Source: Manihot esculenta
Lineage: Eukaryota > Streptophyta > Magnoliopsida > Malpighiales > Euphorbiaceae
Length of the DNA stretch: 64,000 nucleotides
Assembly (NCBI RefSeq): GCF_001659605.2
Contig: NC_035178.2
Span: forward strand, 2,783,091 to 2,847,090
Reading direction: 5' to 3'
Below the pieces are notes generated by a model, which was not told the origin of the DNA, did no database searches, and was given only the letters and a program-made list of their open reading frames with translations. The position numbers and the translations under genes were made by a program. Within the stretch, counting starts at the first letter, position 1. The number at the start of each line of letters is the position of its first letter. This document shows, piece by piece, positions 1 through 10,513 of this stretch.

Positions 1-872
1 ATGAAATCTTCCTCACCCTTTGTTACGCTAGCTCCTTTCTTCTGCTTACGTTCTTCTAACCATTCTTCAATAACAGGGTCCAGTTGTTTGAAGACTTTCT
101 TCATCTTCCTTTCCACTCCCCCTAAATCCAACCACCTTAAATATGGCAACGCATCTGATACTGCAAATACTCCCGACAATTCCATAAATTCCCTCATAGC
201 TTCTCTCCACGCATCACTCTCTTGACCCTCACCAACATTTGCATACTCCACATATCGCTTCCCTACAATAATCTTAAGTATTACATTTAAAGTTATGTCC
301 CAGAACCATCTCTTCATCTCTATCTTAAGCTTATCGTTGTTACTTTTGTTCTTGATCCATTCCTGGTATAGCCCTTTTATGGCAGCCTTGACTTCAGCAT
401 CCCTCACATGCTTCAGCATCTCAAGCCGATGATTGGACAGAAGTTCAAGAGTAACTATCTTACGAATTTGGCGCCAGTATTCGCCATAAGGACTGAACCC
501 AATCATGGAGTAGTCATAGCCTAAAATTTCCATAGCAAGCCCCTTTGGACGATTAGCAAAAGCTTTGTCATTGGAAGTGAAGCACTCCTTAGCAATCTTC
601 CAATCACTTACGATCACTGCTCGATGGACACCAAGCTTGATGGTGAATATGGGGCCGTACTTGTCAGCTAGTTTTCCCAGGATTACGTGAGGAGGCTGTG
701 AGCCTGCTAGGAGACGAAGGTGGCCAATAACAGGCCAAGCACCAGCGGGTTCTGGCAGTGCTCTCTTCTTGCATGCCTTTCTTGAAGTCCTGAATGAAGA
801 GTATATGAACCAAGTTATAAAGGAGAGTATGGTGACCATAACAGTTGCAGAGAAGGGAGAAAGAGACTCCAT
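1..872 (-). CDS. Gene A: CYP82-type cytochrome P450, exon 1 (partial, runs off left edge)
   Basis: Reading leftwards from the ATG at 870-872 there is an open frame to the window edge. It encodes a P450 N-terminus: a hydrophobic membrane anchor (about residues 8-26), a basic stretch, the proline hinge PEPAGAWPVIGHL, and the C-helix WRQIRK. It is collinear with exon 1 of gene B at a constant 16,800-base offset with no indel and only scattered substitutions, so the missing part should be the last 82 bases of exon 1, a phase-0 intron and a 206-codon exon 2 with the heme site. The start at MESL is preferred because no in-frame ATG lies upstream and the paralogues share it. The protein is expected to be an ER-anchored monooxygenase of specialised metabolism; its substrate is unknown. 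Its upstream region is interrupted by an 8.5-kb retrotransposon block 485 bases before the ATG. Confidence 0.88.
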   Translation of the reverse strand, partial: MESLSPFSATVMVTILSFITWFIYSSFRTSRKACKKRALPEPAGAWPVIGHLRLLAGSQPPHVILGKLADKYGPIFTIKLGVHRAVIVSDWKIAKECFTSNDKAFANRPKGLAMEILGYDYSMIGFSPYGEYWRQIRKIVTLELLSNHRLEMLKHVRDAEVKAAIKGLYQEWIKNKSNNDKLKIEMKRWFWDITLNVILKIIVGKRYVEYANVGEGQESDAWREAMREFMELSGVFAVSDALPYLRWLDLGGVERKMKKVFKQLDPVIEEWLEERKQKKGASVTKGEEDF

Positions 873-1357
873 TTGGCTAGCTTCAAAAATTGGAAGGATG
901 TTTTGCGTTAAACACAAAATGGGACCATTTATAAAATGATAGGAGCTAGGGAGGGGCTTGAAATCTGACGAGAATGAGGTTTATTATATATAATAAAATA
1001 GGGTGCAATGGCGGTGGAACAGGGAGAAACGTTAGCTTTACTAGTAGTTGAATTGGGCTTTTAGTATTAATTTTATTCTTTTAGACTTTAATGGAATGAA
1101 AAATTGGTAGTAAAAATAAAAAATGTGAAGATAAATTATGGGGTAATAAATTCATTAATGCTTTTGAGTGGGTTGAATAAGTGAAAAATATTATATATAT
1201 TGTGAAAAATTCAAAAAGAAAAGACATAAAAAAGAGACAAATGATACAATAAAAAAAATTAAGAGCGTGACTTTGATGATATTGAATCCATGATTGAAAT
1301 ATTTATATATATAAGTAATATGGCAGAAACTTAAGAACGTGACTTTTGCATTATATA
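873..1357 (-). promoter_or_regulatory. Proximal 5' flank of gene A with TATA candidates
   Basis: On the minus strand TATAAAT lies at 927-933, 55 bases before the ATG, and a longer TATATA-rich stretch at about 981-997. Both are also present at the same distances upstream of gene B. The flank matches that of gene B up to position 1357, where the retrotransposon begins. Which TATA is used cannot be told from sequence. Confidence 0.35.
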
Positions 1358-2000
1358 TGATGAATATGATTTTTCTCTTACTCCACTTGATAAATCTGGT
1401 TTTCTTCTTTCTCTATTATATGGGTCCCTCAATACTCGATTTGATGAAAAAGAATATGCAAAATAAGAAAAGATGGTCAGGAGTCTACTGAGGATGTATT
1501 CGGTGAAGACCCTCCGACGTACAAGTCAGGTTCATGAACTGGTATAGTATGGATAGATAAGGATTGGAGAGAAAAATAGAATTTTGGAGCTCCTCCCCAA
1601 GAAGGAAGAAGAAGGCCCCATCAAAAGAAGATCCCCTCTCCTTTTTACTTGCCCGTGACGTCTCCCCCTCCCTTCTATTGTGCTATCTGTCTATGTCACT
1701 CAGGCCCGTACGTACGGACGTGTCAGACCCCCTCTCCATGCCAGGCAGCCATTTAATTCTCCCGGTGCGCGCGGTCAGGGTTGCAAAGTGATTGGACCAG
1801 CTCCTCTCCCTCACGTCAAATCACTGGGCTGGACTTCTTCCTGCTGAATTTGGGCTCACGGGTAACCTATCCAGCCCGGTGTGTCTAGGTCGAGGCCTGA
1901 GATGCTGAGTTGGTCAGCCTAAGGGGTTTTGTGGGTTTTGGGCCAGTTAGTTCACTTGGGCTTGACCTTGCCCAGGGTGGATGAGGCCCAACGGTCATCA
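1358..2000 (-). repeat. Left LTR (element 3' LTR) of the Tat-like retrotransposon
   Basis: This 643-bp repeat begins TGATGAATATGATTT and ends ACGGTCATCA. It matches 9241-9882 over its full length with many scattered substitutions (roughly 12 percent by eye). It contains a shared CGTACGTACGGACGTG block also found in the solo LTR at 10514-11158. Confidence 0.85.
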
Positions 2001-4252
2001 ATTGCCCCTTTACCTCATCAACAGTTATTCCATGAGTGATGAGGGGGTAAATCTCCATTATGACTGCGCTGCCCTAGAACAGCTCTTGTCAAAATGTCAT
2101 TTCCTTGCCTTTTTATTTCTTTGTCTATTTTCTTTGATGTTTGAATGTATGGCGATCTGGAGATGTGTATTGATGATAAATGATCTTTCGCCTTGGCCTG
2201 TGCCTCATTTATACTTAGATTATTTTGTTTAAGTTTTTTATTCACTGCGAGCTGATCCGAGCTCGGAGCACTACCCTTTGCTTTCGTCTATCCTTTTGTG
2301 CATTCTGCATTTGTGGACTTTTTCATATAGGGAGCTCGGCTCTCCGCTATTTCTTCCATACTTAGCTTTATTCTGTTTAGTCATTACTTGTTGTGAGTCC
2401 GTCCGTACTGTGAGTTCAGGATCTCAGATTTTTGTTCTTTGCTTAGGCTTTTATGCCTATAGCCTGTGATGCTGCTTGTGCTACGAGCTCGGGAGTTCGG
2501 GATTTTGCTTTCTTTACTTTTGTGCCCCGAGCTCTTTTGTGAAGTCGGACTTAGTTTCTTGCTTTCTTGTCTAGCATTATACAGGCAATATTTTAGCTTG
2601 ACTGCTTGTTTGTTCAGCTTTAATTAAATTTTTTTTAATAGGCTTATAGCCTCGCCAGTACAGACATAAGGCTCAGCAGGGAAGTATGTCTGGCCCCTCT
2701 AGGCTTTCGGGGAGATCGACTCCGGGTCGAAGAGGTTGGACTATCTGTTTTGGGTTTGATCATACTGGGGTTTGATTCTTTTGTATCCAATGAGTCAAGA
2801 CTTTTTACTGCCCTGTCCGATCATTCAGAATGGTTCACTTGGCCTTTTACATTGCTCCTGTCCCCTTTATTCTTTTTGTCTGAGCATTTGGTTCTTGGTT
2901 GTTTGGATTTTTTGCCCCCGAATGCTTTTTGGGCTGTCTACCCTCAAGCGTTTTGCGGGCTCTTTGCTGCTTAGACCTTTCTCTAGGCTAGGCGAGCTGG
3001 TTTAGTGCCAACGGTCAGTTCTCGAGGTCGGTGCCTCGTATGATTGCCCCTTGTCCTTTGTTTGGTTCCCTATCTCGGTATACATTTTGCTTTGGATTCA
3101 CTTCGCCTTACTTTGGTCTGCCTATTGCCTTTACCAGTATCGAGCTCATTTTCTTGAGATCGGCGTGGCGCTTTGGCGTTTTGGCTCCGTGAGCCTTACA
3201 TTGGCCTTTAGTAGGTCGCCTTGCTACATGATACGGGAGTTGGAGCGCCTTAGTTTAATTTCTTTATACGCTGGCTATTTGCGAGATTGAAGTCTTATTA
3301 GCCTGTAATTCGAGCTCTTTTGAGAGGTCGAATTCAGATTTTTTGTTCCAGCCCCCTCTTGAGGTCAACATGGCGCTTTGGCGTTTTTGGCTGTTGTGTG
3401 AGATCAAAATCTCTTTACCTTATGACCTAAGCTCCTTTGAGAGGTCAGATTTTAACTTTTCATTAGTGGTCTAGTGCCCCAATCTTTTATGTGAAGTTGG
3501 AACTGTGTTCTTATGTGTTATTTTTGTGCGTTGTTATCGTATGCCGCTGTTTGCTGTGAGCATACAGTATTTTTTAATAAGAAGCGAAAGAATAGTTTCC
3601 TTTGTCCTCTCAGCTCGATTTTATGGTGCGGACGATTTTTTTCTGAGGCCAACCACCTACCTCTCTGATGGCTTGCTCAAGATTCAAGCTCTTTGGCCTT
3701 ACTGTTGCTTCATCCTCTCAGCTCAGTTTTGTAGTGCCGGAGGTCATTTTCCGATGCCGGTCACCTATCTCACTGAGGGCTTGCGCAAGAGTCAGGCTCA
3801 TTGGCCTTACTGTCGCTTTCAGGCTCTCTAGCCTTGCATGGGATTCAGGCTCATTGGCCTTACTGTCGCTTCATCATCTCAGCTGGTTTTGTGGTGCCAG
3901 GGGTCATTTTCTGAGGCCGGTCACCTACCTCACTAAGGTCTTGCGCAAGATTCAAGCTCTTTGGCCTTACTGTCGCTTCCAGGCTCTCTAGCCATGCATT
4001 GGATTCAGGTTCATTGGCCTTACTGTCGCTTCATCATCTTAGCCGATTTTGTGGTGCCGGAAGTCATTTTCCTAGACCGGTCACCTACCTCACTGAGGTC
4101 TTGTGCAAGATTCAGGCTCTTTGGCCTTACTGTCGCTTCCAGACTCTTTAGCCTTGCATTGGATTCAGGCTCTTTGGCCTTACTGTCGCTTCATCATCTC
4201 AGCCGATTTTGTGGTGCCGGGATCATTTTCTGAGGCCCGTTACCTACCTCAC
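2001..4252 (-). other. Non-coding 3' internal region of the retrotransposon
   Basis: Next to the LTR, minus-strand AAAGGGGCAAT is a candidate polypurine tract. The rest is rich in GAGCTCG-type words and resembles 40280-41300 of the coding element, which lies in the same place relative to its LTR. Short open frames here have no recognisable domains. From 3640 onward it turns into tandem repeats (separate entry). Confidence 0.55.
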
Positions 4253-5826
4253 TGATAGCGGTTGTCAAAGCCGTAAAAAATAAACCTATTATCAATCAAC
4301 AAATAAATTTGCAGATAGTGGCAATAGGGTCGAACCACAGGGATTTGACACTAAATATCTTTCTAATAATGACTAAGGCAAGTAAATAGCAAAAATAAAA
4401 AGGGGGTTTTGTTTTGAAGATGTACTAAAGCTAATTAACAATAGAAAGCAAATAATTTAAAGATGAGTAAATCAATAAGAGAAAAGCTTCTAGTTGAAGT
4501 ATGGATCTATTTCAGATTGTTTAGAATTGATCATTGATTCTTCAACACTCCTATTTATTTCAATAAATTAGTTTAGGATGTGGAAGACGCTTCTCACAAT
4601 CCAAATTCCTCCTTAGTTCTAGTTTAATTAGGAAATGTTCTCTAATCAAACACTAGTTAACAAGTTGCCAAGGAACGTCCTTGGGGCTTTTAGCATCGAA
4701 CAACTGTTAACTGCATTACGACTTAGAGAAACCTAATTCTAACCTTGCCAACCGCGTGGTCAAGTTTAGATTATGCAACTTGATTAAATGTGTGTTTAAA
4801 TAATCTAAGCAATTACGGACCTAAATTATTCAAACAATTGTTACTCAAGCAATTAAAAGCAATAGGCCTAAATTGATTCTAAAAGCAAAGCAACAATTAT
4901 AGAAAGATCAAATTGCATAAATATTGAAAATAAATAGAAGTTTAACAATGGAGATTTAAATCTCCCAATTCATCACAAATATGAATTTTCCAACTTCAAC
5001 TAGAAAAGAAAAGTGTTTAGCCACTCATGGTGGACATCACAAAAGAAAAGAAGAAGAAAAGAAGGAGACAAGCTGCTATATTTTTCTGCAGAATTGCTGA
5101 AGATGAGATGCCTTTGCTGGTTTGGAGGCTGCCCTTTTATAGCTGAAGAATTCCATCCTTCTAGGGTTTTGAAATCCCTTTTTAATTTGGCTTGTGATTC
5201 CTCTTTTGATGTTGAATTTAATTGCAATGGAATTTCTTAGGTGAGAAACTCTTTCGTGGCTCTTGGAATTGTGTTGGTAGTGATTTAGTTGGATTTGGAC
5301 TTCTGAAAATTCAAAATTCGGTTCCCTGCTGTTTTCCCGCCTCTGCTGTCAATTTCTACTGTCAAGGTGATTTGGGCAGATCACTTGCTCGATCTGCCCC
5401 AATCGCTTTCTGGGATTCAGTCCAGTTTCTGTCTCTGTCTCTGCGAGTGATTTGGCCAGTCTCTGCGAGTGATTTGGGCAAATCACTTTGACCCAATCAC
5501 TTTTTCAGCTTTTTCTTCACTTTTTCTCCAACTTTCCAATTTCTTCATTTTCTGTAAAAACATAACAAAAACACAAATTAAGCTAGAAAAATGTGTAAAT
5601 AAACAGTAATAAAAATGTGGCTAAATTATGCTTGATCACTCACTGAGATCTTGCGCAAGATTCAGTCTCTTTGGTCTTACTGTCGCTTTCAGCCTCTTTA
5701 GCCTTGCATGGGATTCAGGCTCATTGGCCTTACTGTCGCTTCATCATCTCAACCGATTTTGTGGTGCCGGGGGTGATTTTCCGAGGCCCATCACCTACTT
5801 CACTGAGGTCCTGCATAAGATTCAGA
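3640..5826. repeat. 160-bp tandem repeat array, split by a solo LTR
   Basis: The phrase CACCTACCTCACTGAGG recurs at about 3652, 3761, 3921, 4081 and 4240, giving spacings of 109, 160, 160 and 159 bases. Each unit contains two copies of a TTGGCCTTACTGTCGCTT sub-motif. One further unit lies at 5644-5826, after the 1,386-bp solo LTR (4253-5638). Position just inside the 3' LTR is typical of the 3' UTR repeats of plant Tat/Ogre retrotransposons. Confidence 0.8.
4253..5638. mobile_element. Solo LTR (TG...CA, CTCAC target duplication) inside the tandem repeat
   Basis: The segment starts TGATAGCGGTTGTC and ends GCTTGATCA, so it has TG...CA termini with a short inverted TGAT/ATCA. CTCAC directly precedes it (4248-4252) and follows it (5639-5643). 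Removing it restores the 160-bp repeat phrase exactly. It contains no coding frame with a known domain. Its length of 1,386 bp and the intact duplication point to a solo LTR from LTR-LTR recombination, of a family different from its host element. Confidence 0.8.
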
Positions 5827-6510
5827 ATTTTTTTTGCAAAATAAGAGTTTGCACAGAGCGTATATAACGAGAATGCTCATTGTTAATTCAATAATATTCA
5901 TCAATAAATAATATGTCACACATGACACTTAGTTTCATATTTCAGATGAATGTAAATATTAGCTCTAACTAATAATATTAGCTCATGCAATTTAGAGATT
6001 CAATAAATAATATTTTGCATGTGTAAATTTCTCCAAGATTTTTCAATCTATAAAATACATGATCTTTTTCTTAGGAATGTCTGTGCTAACATTAATAATA
6101 AAATTTTCATAACAATACTTGAATTTTAATGTTATGTAAGCAATTATCAAGATATCTAAACTCAAATAAGTATACTTTAATTAAATTTAGCATTATTATT
6201 TACATGCAAAGCATATCTTTTAATAATATATGAAATCCTTTGTATTCAATAATAATTAATAAAAAATAATTGTCAGTAACTAAAGGCAGTCTTGAAATTC
6301 TAAAACAAAATAATAAGTATACACAGCAAGAGGCAATTTTGAACAGTTGGAGTCTTTTCACTTGAATTCTTCCGCCGATTTATTTTTCATCATTTGTTGT
6401 GCAGTCTGACCTCGCCTATTTGTTGTCCAATCAGAGAGTTGTCCAATCTACCCAACTTGCTTTATTTTTTCTCGCAGATTCTTTTTTTTTTTTTTTTTAT
6501 TTATTAATTT
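5827..6510. other. AT-rich internal retrotransposon sequence
   Basis: Between the last repeat unit and the next nested LTR the sequence is AT-rich with no recognisable frame, and ends in a T-run before TGTAATACCC. It is presumably internal sequence of the host element or an undefined insertion. Confidence 0.3.
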
Positions 6511-6687
6511 TGTAATACCCGGCTAGACTCCGGTATCGGAATTCCCACCGTCCGGTGGAATCTCGGATGTCGGAAACCTCTAGAAGGGTAAAATCATGTT
6601 TTTATAAAATGTTTTAATGAATTTTATGACTTTAACCAAGAAAGAAATTTAGTTTTGAATGAAATTGACCAAGGAGGCATTTCCAGG

Positions 6688-7616
6688 TTCGGCCGCCGAA
6701 CCTCAAGTTCGGCCGCCGAACATTGGATAGTTTAGGGGGGCAAGTTAGACTTCCGAAAGTGGCAAAGGTTCGGCCGCCGAAGGTCATGTTCGGCCGCCGA
6801 ACTTGCATGAGTTTTGGAGGCACTTTAGGCTGCCGAAAGGTGGTCTGGCAGCCCCTATATAAGAGCTCCATGGCTGAAACGGGCAAGTTTTCTCCCCATT
6901 TTCGGCCACGGTGAGTTCTTGCTCTCCTATGGTTTGTTTTTTATGTTTTTCCTCCAATCTTTCAAGTTTTAACAAGTTTTATCTTGGTTTGAAGATATTT
7001 GAGCAAAAAGAGCAAGTTGTGGAGCTTGGAGACCAAAGGAGTGAGATCTCTCCCATCTCCGAGTTAGATCGCCTCTCCTCTCGATCTTCAAGAGGTAAGA
7101 GTAGATCTTTAACTCCTTTTATGTTTTAAGTAAGTTTTATGATGATTTGTGGGGTAGAAATGCATGTTTAGGTTTTTATTGAGTTTATGGGTTTATGTTG
7201 TGTTTATGAGCAATGTGAGTTGTATATGCATGTTTGATGTGTTGTAGTTGGGGTTTAGGATAGTTTGAAGCCCTAGGAGCTTATGCATGTGTGTATGCAT
7301 GTTGTAGAGTAAGGAAATGCATGTTTGAATGATTTGGGAGGCATTTGTGCATGAAGGAGGCTGAGTTCTGCCCTTTGGAAGAACTCAGGTTCGGCAGCCG
7401 AAGGGACTTTCGGCCGCCGAACCTGCCTGTGGAGGCCAGCCTTTGGCTGCTGAACCCTGTCCCTAAAAGTGGACTTTCGGCTCTGGAGGGGAGATTCGGC
7501 CGCCGAAGGTGCCGCCGAACATGCATGAGTTTCGTCTCTGGAGGGAACCTTCGGCCGCCGAAAGTGCCGCCGAAGGTGCATGACTTTCGGCTCTGGAGGG
7601 CCTTTCGGCCGCCGAA
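6688..7616. repeat. Cluster of nine 13-bp palindromes TTCGGCCGCCGAA
   Basis: Eight copies of TTCGGCCGCCGAA (6688, 6708, 6769, 6789, 7409, 7495, 7550, 7604 as starts) and one TTCGGCAGCCGAA (7390) lie inside the LTR, in two groups on either side of the TATA box and the first leader segment. Each is a perfect palindrome around one central base. Partial copies (GCCGCCGAA, TTTCGGCTC) sit between them. Confidence 0.85.
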
Positions 7617-8036
7617 CCTGCCGCCGAAAGTGCCCTGTCCAGCCTTCCTTTGCATGATTTCTATGATTGTTTCATGGTGTTTTAGGGGGTTTTTGGGGAG
7701 TATTTTAGAGTTATGTTCATGAATGTTTGGTCCCTCATTTGAGTCCACCTGTGTAGGTTCGGACCCGAGGAACCGAGGACCCCAGCAGTGAGTCAGCTGC
7801 TTCAGAGTCTTGTCAGAGCTAGCCTAAGGTGAGTGGAATAACTCTTTATGTTTCAAAGTAAATAAATCAGTTTTAGAGCATGTTCATGCATCACGAATGC
7901 CATGAGATATATTAGGTTGTTTGCATTAGAATTCACGAATATGTTGCATTGCATAATATGATGATGATGTGGATGGGTGTTGGATGATCCTTTAGTCCTC
8001 GTATGGTATGATGTGATATGATATGGTATGGTATGG

Positions 8037-8200
8037 AAGTCCAGGTCGAGGCCCATTCTACGCCCCTGGCACTATGTTAAGAGAAAGACCAGGTCGAGGC
8101 CCATTCTACGCCCCTGGCATTATAGGAATGTTATGTTATGTATGTTATGTTAAGAGAAAGACCAGGTCGAGGCCCATTCTACGCCTCTGGCACTATTGGA
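8037..8200 (+). repeat. Three copies of a 32-bp motif (CCAGGTCGAGGCCCATTCTA)
   Basis: The phrase beginning CCAGGTCGAGGCCCATTCTA and continuing CGCC(C/T)CTGGCA occurs three times, separated by ATGTTAAGAGAA-like spacers and a short ATGTT microsatellite. It lies in the downstream half of the long LTR. Confidence 0.8.
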
Positions 8201-8820
8201 TATGTAGAGGACTATTGGTGACAAAACCATCCTTGATGTGATTTGTCTGTGATGTGATGCATTTCATTATAGCATATGATTTAAATGTTTCATTATTCTG
8301 CTCACTAGGCTCTAGTAGCTCACCCCATTTCCCTAACCCCCAGGTTTGCAGGTACGGGATAGACCAGGAGGTCAGTTAGAGTAAAGTCATGGTCATGTAA
8401 TAGCTAGTAGTGGACATGATGAATATTGAAATGTAATGAATAGTATTAAACAGTTATGTAATGTAATGGTATTATTGAGGATAGAATTGTGCTTGACCCT
8501 AGTATGTTGTTAATCCCTTTTGAATACATGATTTTATTGATGTTTATGTAAACCAAACTTAATAAATGTTATGTTACCCCATTGGAGTATTTGTTGAGGA
8601 CTCCAGTGTGGGGTTGATGATTATGTATATGAATAGTGCATGCAAAGGTGGAGTTTGGTAAATGAATGAGAAAATTCAAATTTATATGTAATTGTTGATC
8701 ATGTATGGGATTATACAGGTATTCAGGTTGTATGTCAGGCTTGCTACGGGTCCCGGCGGCCTTATGCTGATCTGGATCCTAGCACCGGTAGCGGTCCGGT
8801 TTCCGGATCGTTACAGATTT

Positions 8821-9220
8821 TCTCTCTAATTTACTAACTTGGGACCCTATAGCCAACTAGCCCATCTAACCTTTACAATAAATATACTGCCGACCTCACA
8901 ATTTCAATAAATATATATATCACTTATTTTATTTTATTTTTTTTATAGAAAATATTAAAATTTTATACTCATAGATAAGAATTTCGATCTGAAGTTTCAC
9001 TTCACTAGGTTTCAAATAAAAAGTTAGTAGTAATAAAATTCAATAAATATTAAAATAAACTATCTGAAAGACTATCAAAATATTCCTAAACATAATAAAT
9101 CTTTCTTTCCAACTGGGTTATTGTGAACCTCCAACTTCCTTTTTGTATAAACTTTCATACCTTTGTGTGGATCTCAATGGGTGAATTTAGGAACTTTAGA
9201 GATAATAAAAATCTATTTCG
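8821..9220. other. Internal retrotransposon sequence, no gene
   Basis: AT-rich sequence between the nested LTR and the primer-binding-like site. I see no domain in any frame. In the coding relative, the equivalent place would be the start of gag, which is missing here. Confidence 0.3.
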
Positions 9221-9240
9221 TTCTCACAGACGGCGCCAAT
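9221..9240 (-). other. Primer-binding-like site of the Tat-like element
   Basis: On the minus strand the bases directly after the LTR read ATTGGCGCCGTCTGTGAGAA. A TTGGCGCCGTCTGTG-type sequence next to the 5' LTR is characteristic of plant Tat-type gypsy elements. The relative at 47422-47440 has the same motif with changes. This fixes the element's orientation. Confidence 0.65.
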
Positions 9241-9882
9241 TGATGAATCTGATTTTCCTCTTACTCCACTTGATAGATTTGGTTTTCTTCTTACTCCATC
9301 ATATGGGTCCCTCAATACTCGATTTAATGAAAGGATCTGCAAAATAAGAAAAGATGGTTAGGGGTCTACCGAGGATGTCTCCAGTGAAGACACTCTGATA
9401 TTCAAGTCAGGTTCATGAACTGGTGTAGTACGGATAGACAATGATTGGAGAGAAAAATAAAATTTTGGAGCTCTGCCCCAAGAAGGAAGAAGAAGGCCCC
9501 ATCAAAAGAAGATCCCCCTCCTTTTTACCTGCCCATGATGTCTCCCCCTCCCTGCTATTGTGCTATATGTCTATGTCACTCAGATCCGTACGTACGGACG
9601 TGTTAGACCCCATCTCCATGCCAGACAGCTATTTAATTCCTCCGGTGCACGTGCGGTCAGGGTTGCAAAGTGACTCGACCAGCTCCTCTCCCTCACGTCA
9701 CATCACCGGACTAGGTTTCTTCCTGTTGGATCTAGGCTCGCGGGTAACTTATCCGGCCCGGTGTATCTGGGTCGAGGCCTGAGATGTTGAGTTAATTAGC
9801 CTAAGGAGTTTTGTGGGTTTTGGACCTGCTACTTCACCTGGGCCTGATCTTACCCAGGGTGGTTGAAACTCAGCGGTCATCG
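9241..9882 (-). repeat. Right LTR (element 5' LTR) of the Tat-like retrotransposon
   Basis: It starts TGATGAATCTGATTTTC and ends CAGCGGTCATCG; the terminal A is changed to G. It is the partner of 1358-2000 and is followed by the ATATA duplication at 9883-9887. Confidence 0.85.
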
Positions 9883-10019
9883 ATATATATATAAATTATA
9901 CAATATTATTCGTTAAAATACTAAATATTATTTTTAAAATTATTATTAAACAAAATATTTTCAAAGAGTGTATTATGAAGTTTAGTGGTTTATTTTTCTG
10001 ATTTTATTTTTTTAACTGG

Positions 10020-10325
10020 AACTTTATTGCATTAAAATCCCAAAGGGTGCCTGATTATAAAGCTCGTTAAAGGCCACTTTACAAATCGAGACAATGAGAG
10101 TCCCACATGATTCAAAACCCAGACCCAATCTTAATACATCTAGAATTGGACCTCTAGAAAACAACCTTGGGGATGTCGCCGGAAAACCAAGGACTGAACC
10201 GCTTGCCCAAAGTTCGGCGGGAGCCAACTGATGGCTTAGAAACATCATTACTAGAAACTTTCGTAACCCCACAAAAGCTTCAAGGAAAGAAAACTGAGAA
10301 AGAAAGCACACTTACTGGATCGAAG
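10020..10325 (-). mobile_element. Retroposon-like fragment (possible LINE 3' end), copy 1
   Basis: On the minus strand a less AT-rich segment ends in TGCAATAAAGTTCCAGTT followed by an A-run, the look of a polyadenylated retroposon end. A 95-codon open frame spans it but matches nothing I recognise. The same segment occurs at 18297-18600 only because the gene flank was duplicated, so its conservation is not evidence of coding. Confidence 0.3.
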
Positions 10326-10513
10326 ACATGATATATATATATATATATATAAATTACTATAATCCTCAATATATTTTTTTCTCCCCAATTATTTAATTTC
10401 TGTGGCATAAATTTTCCCTCATTTGAATAGATTAATAAAAATCTTGATTTAAACTAAATAAAGAGAAAATCAATTAGTACTCGTTCATTTTGTGAAAATT
10501 TGGCTATTCTTTT

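Larger units (their letters stand above)
6511..8815 (+). mobile_element. Long solo LTR (TGTAATACCC...CGTTACA)
   Basis: The segment starts TGTAATACCCGGCTAGAC and ends GGATCGTTACA, with TG...CA ends in the TGTAAN...NTTACA style common in plant gypsy LTRs. Flanks are AATTT (6506-6510) and GATTT (8816-8820), a 5-bp duplication with one mismatch. On the plus strand it has a TATATAA box at 6856-6862, splice-donor-like GGTGAGTT at about 6909, and AATAAA at 8561-8566, so it reads as a complete LTR with its own promoter. No internal coding domain is seen, hence solo LTR. It is unusually GC-rich in the middle because of palindromes. Confidence 0.7.
1358..9882 (-). mobile_element. Ty3/gypsy (Tat-like) LTR retrotransposon without recognisable coding sequence, carrying nested solo LTRs
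   Basis: Two related LTRs (1358-2000 and 9241-9882) with TGATGA...TCATC(A/G) ends bound the element, flanked by a 5-bp ATATA on both sides. A primer-binding-like GGCGCC motif next to the right LTR and a purine-rich tract next to the left LTR put it on the minus strand. I can recognise no gag, protease, RT or integrase between the LTRs, so this copy is non-autonomous or internally deleted. Its left (3') internal part resembles the 3' region of the coding element at 38424-47891. It has been entered by two unrelated solo LTRs (4253-5638 and 6511-8815). Gene B has the uninterrupted site near 18151-18163. Confidence 0.8.

Noticed and set aside
1..225. Plus-strand 74-codon frame, repeated at 16732-17025 and 20375-20719
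   Set aside because: Antisense shadow of the P450 exon 1; it is conserved only because the gene is duplicated.
3505..4233. Overlapping plus-strand frames of about 100 codons
   Set aside because: They are translations of the 160-bp tandem repeat in different phases, without a domain.
7281..7748. 155-codon minus-strand frame rich in FGGR
   Set aside because: Created by the GC-rich palindromes of the LTR; no relation to a protein family seen.
10024..10311. Conserved 95-codon gene present twice (also 18295-18582)
   Set aside because: The two copies lie in a recent segmental duplication, so conservation carries no weight; the sequence looks like a retroposon tail.
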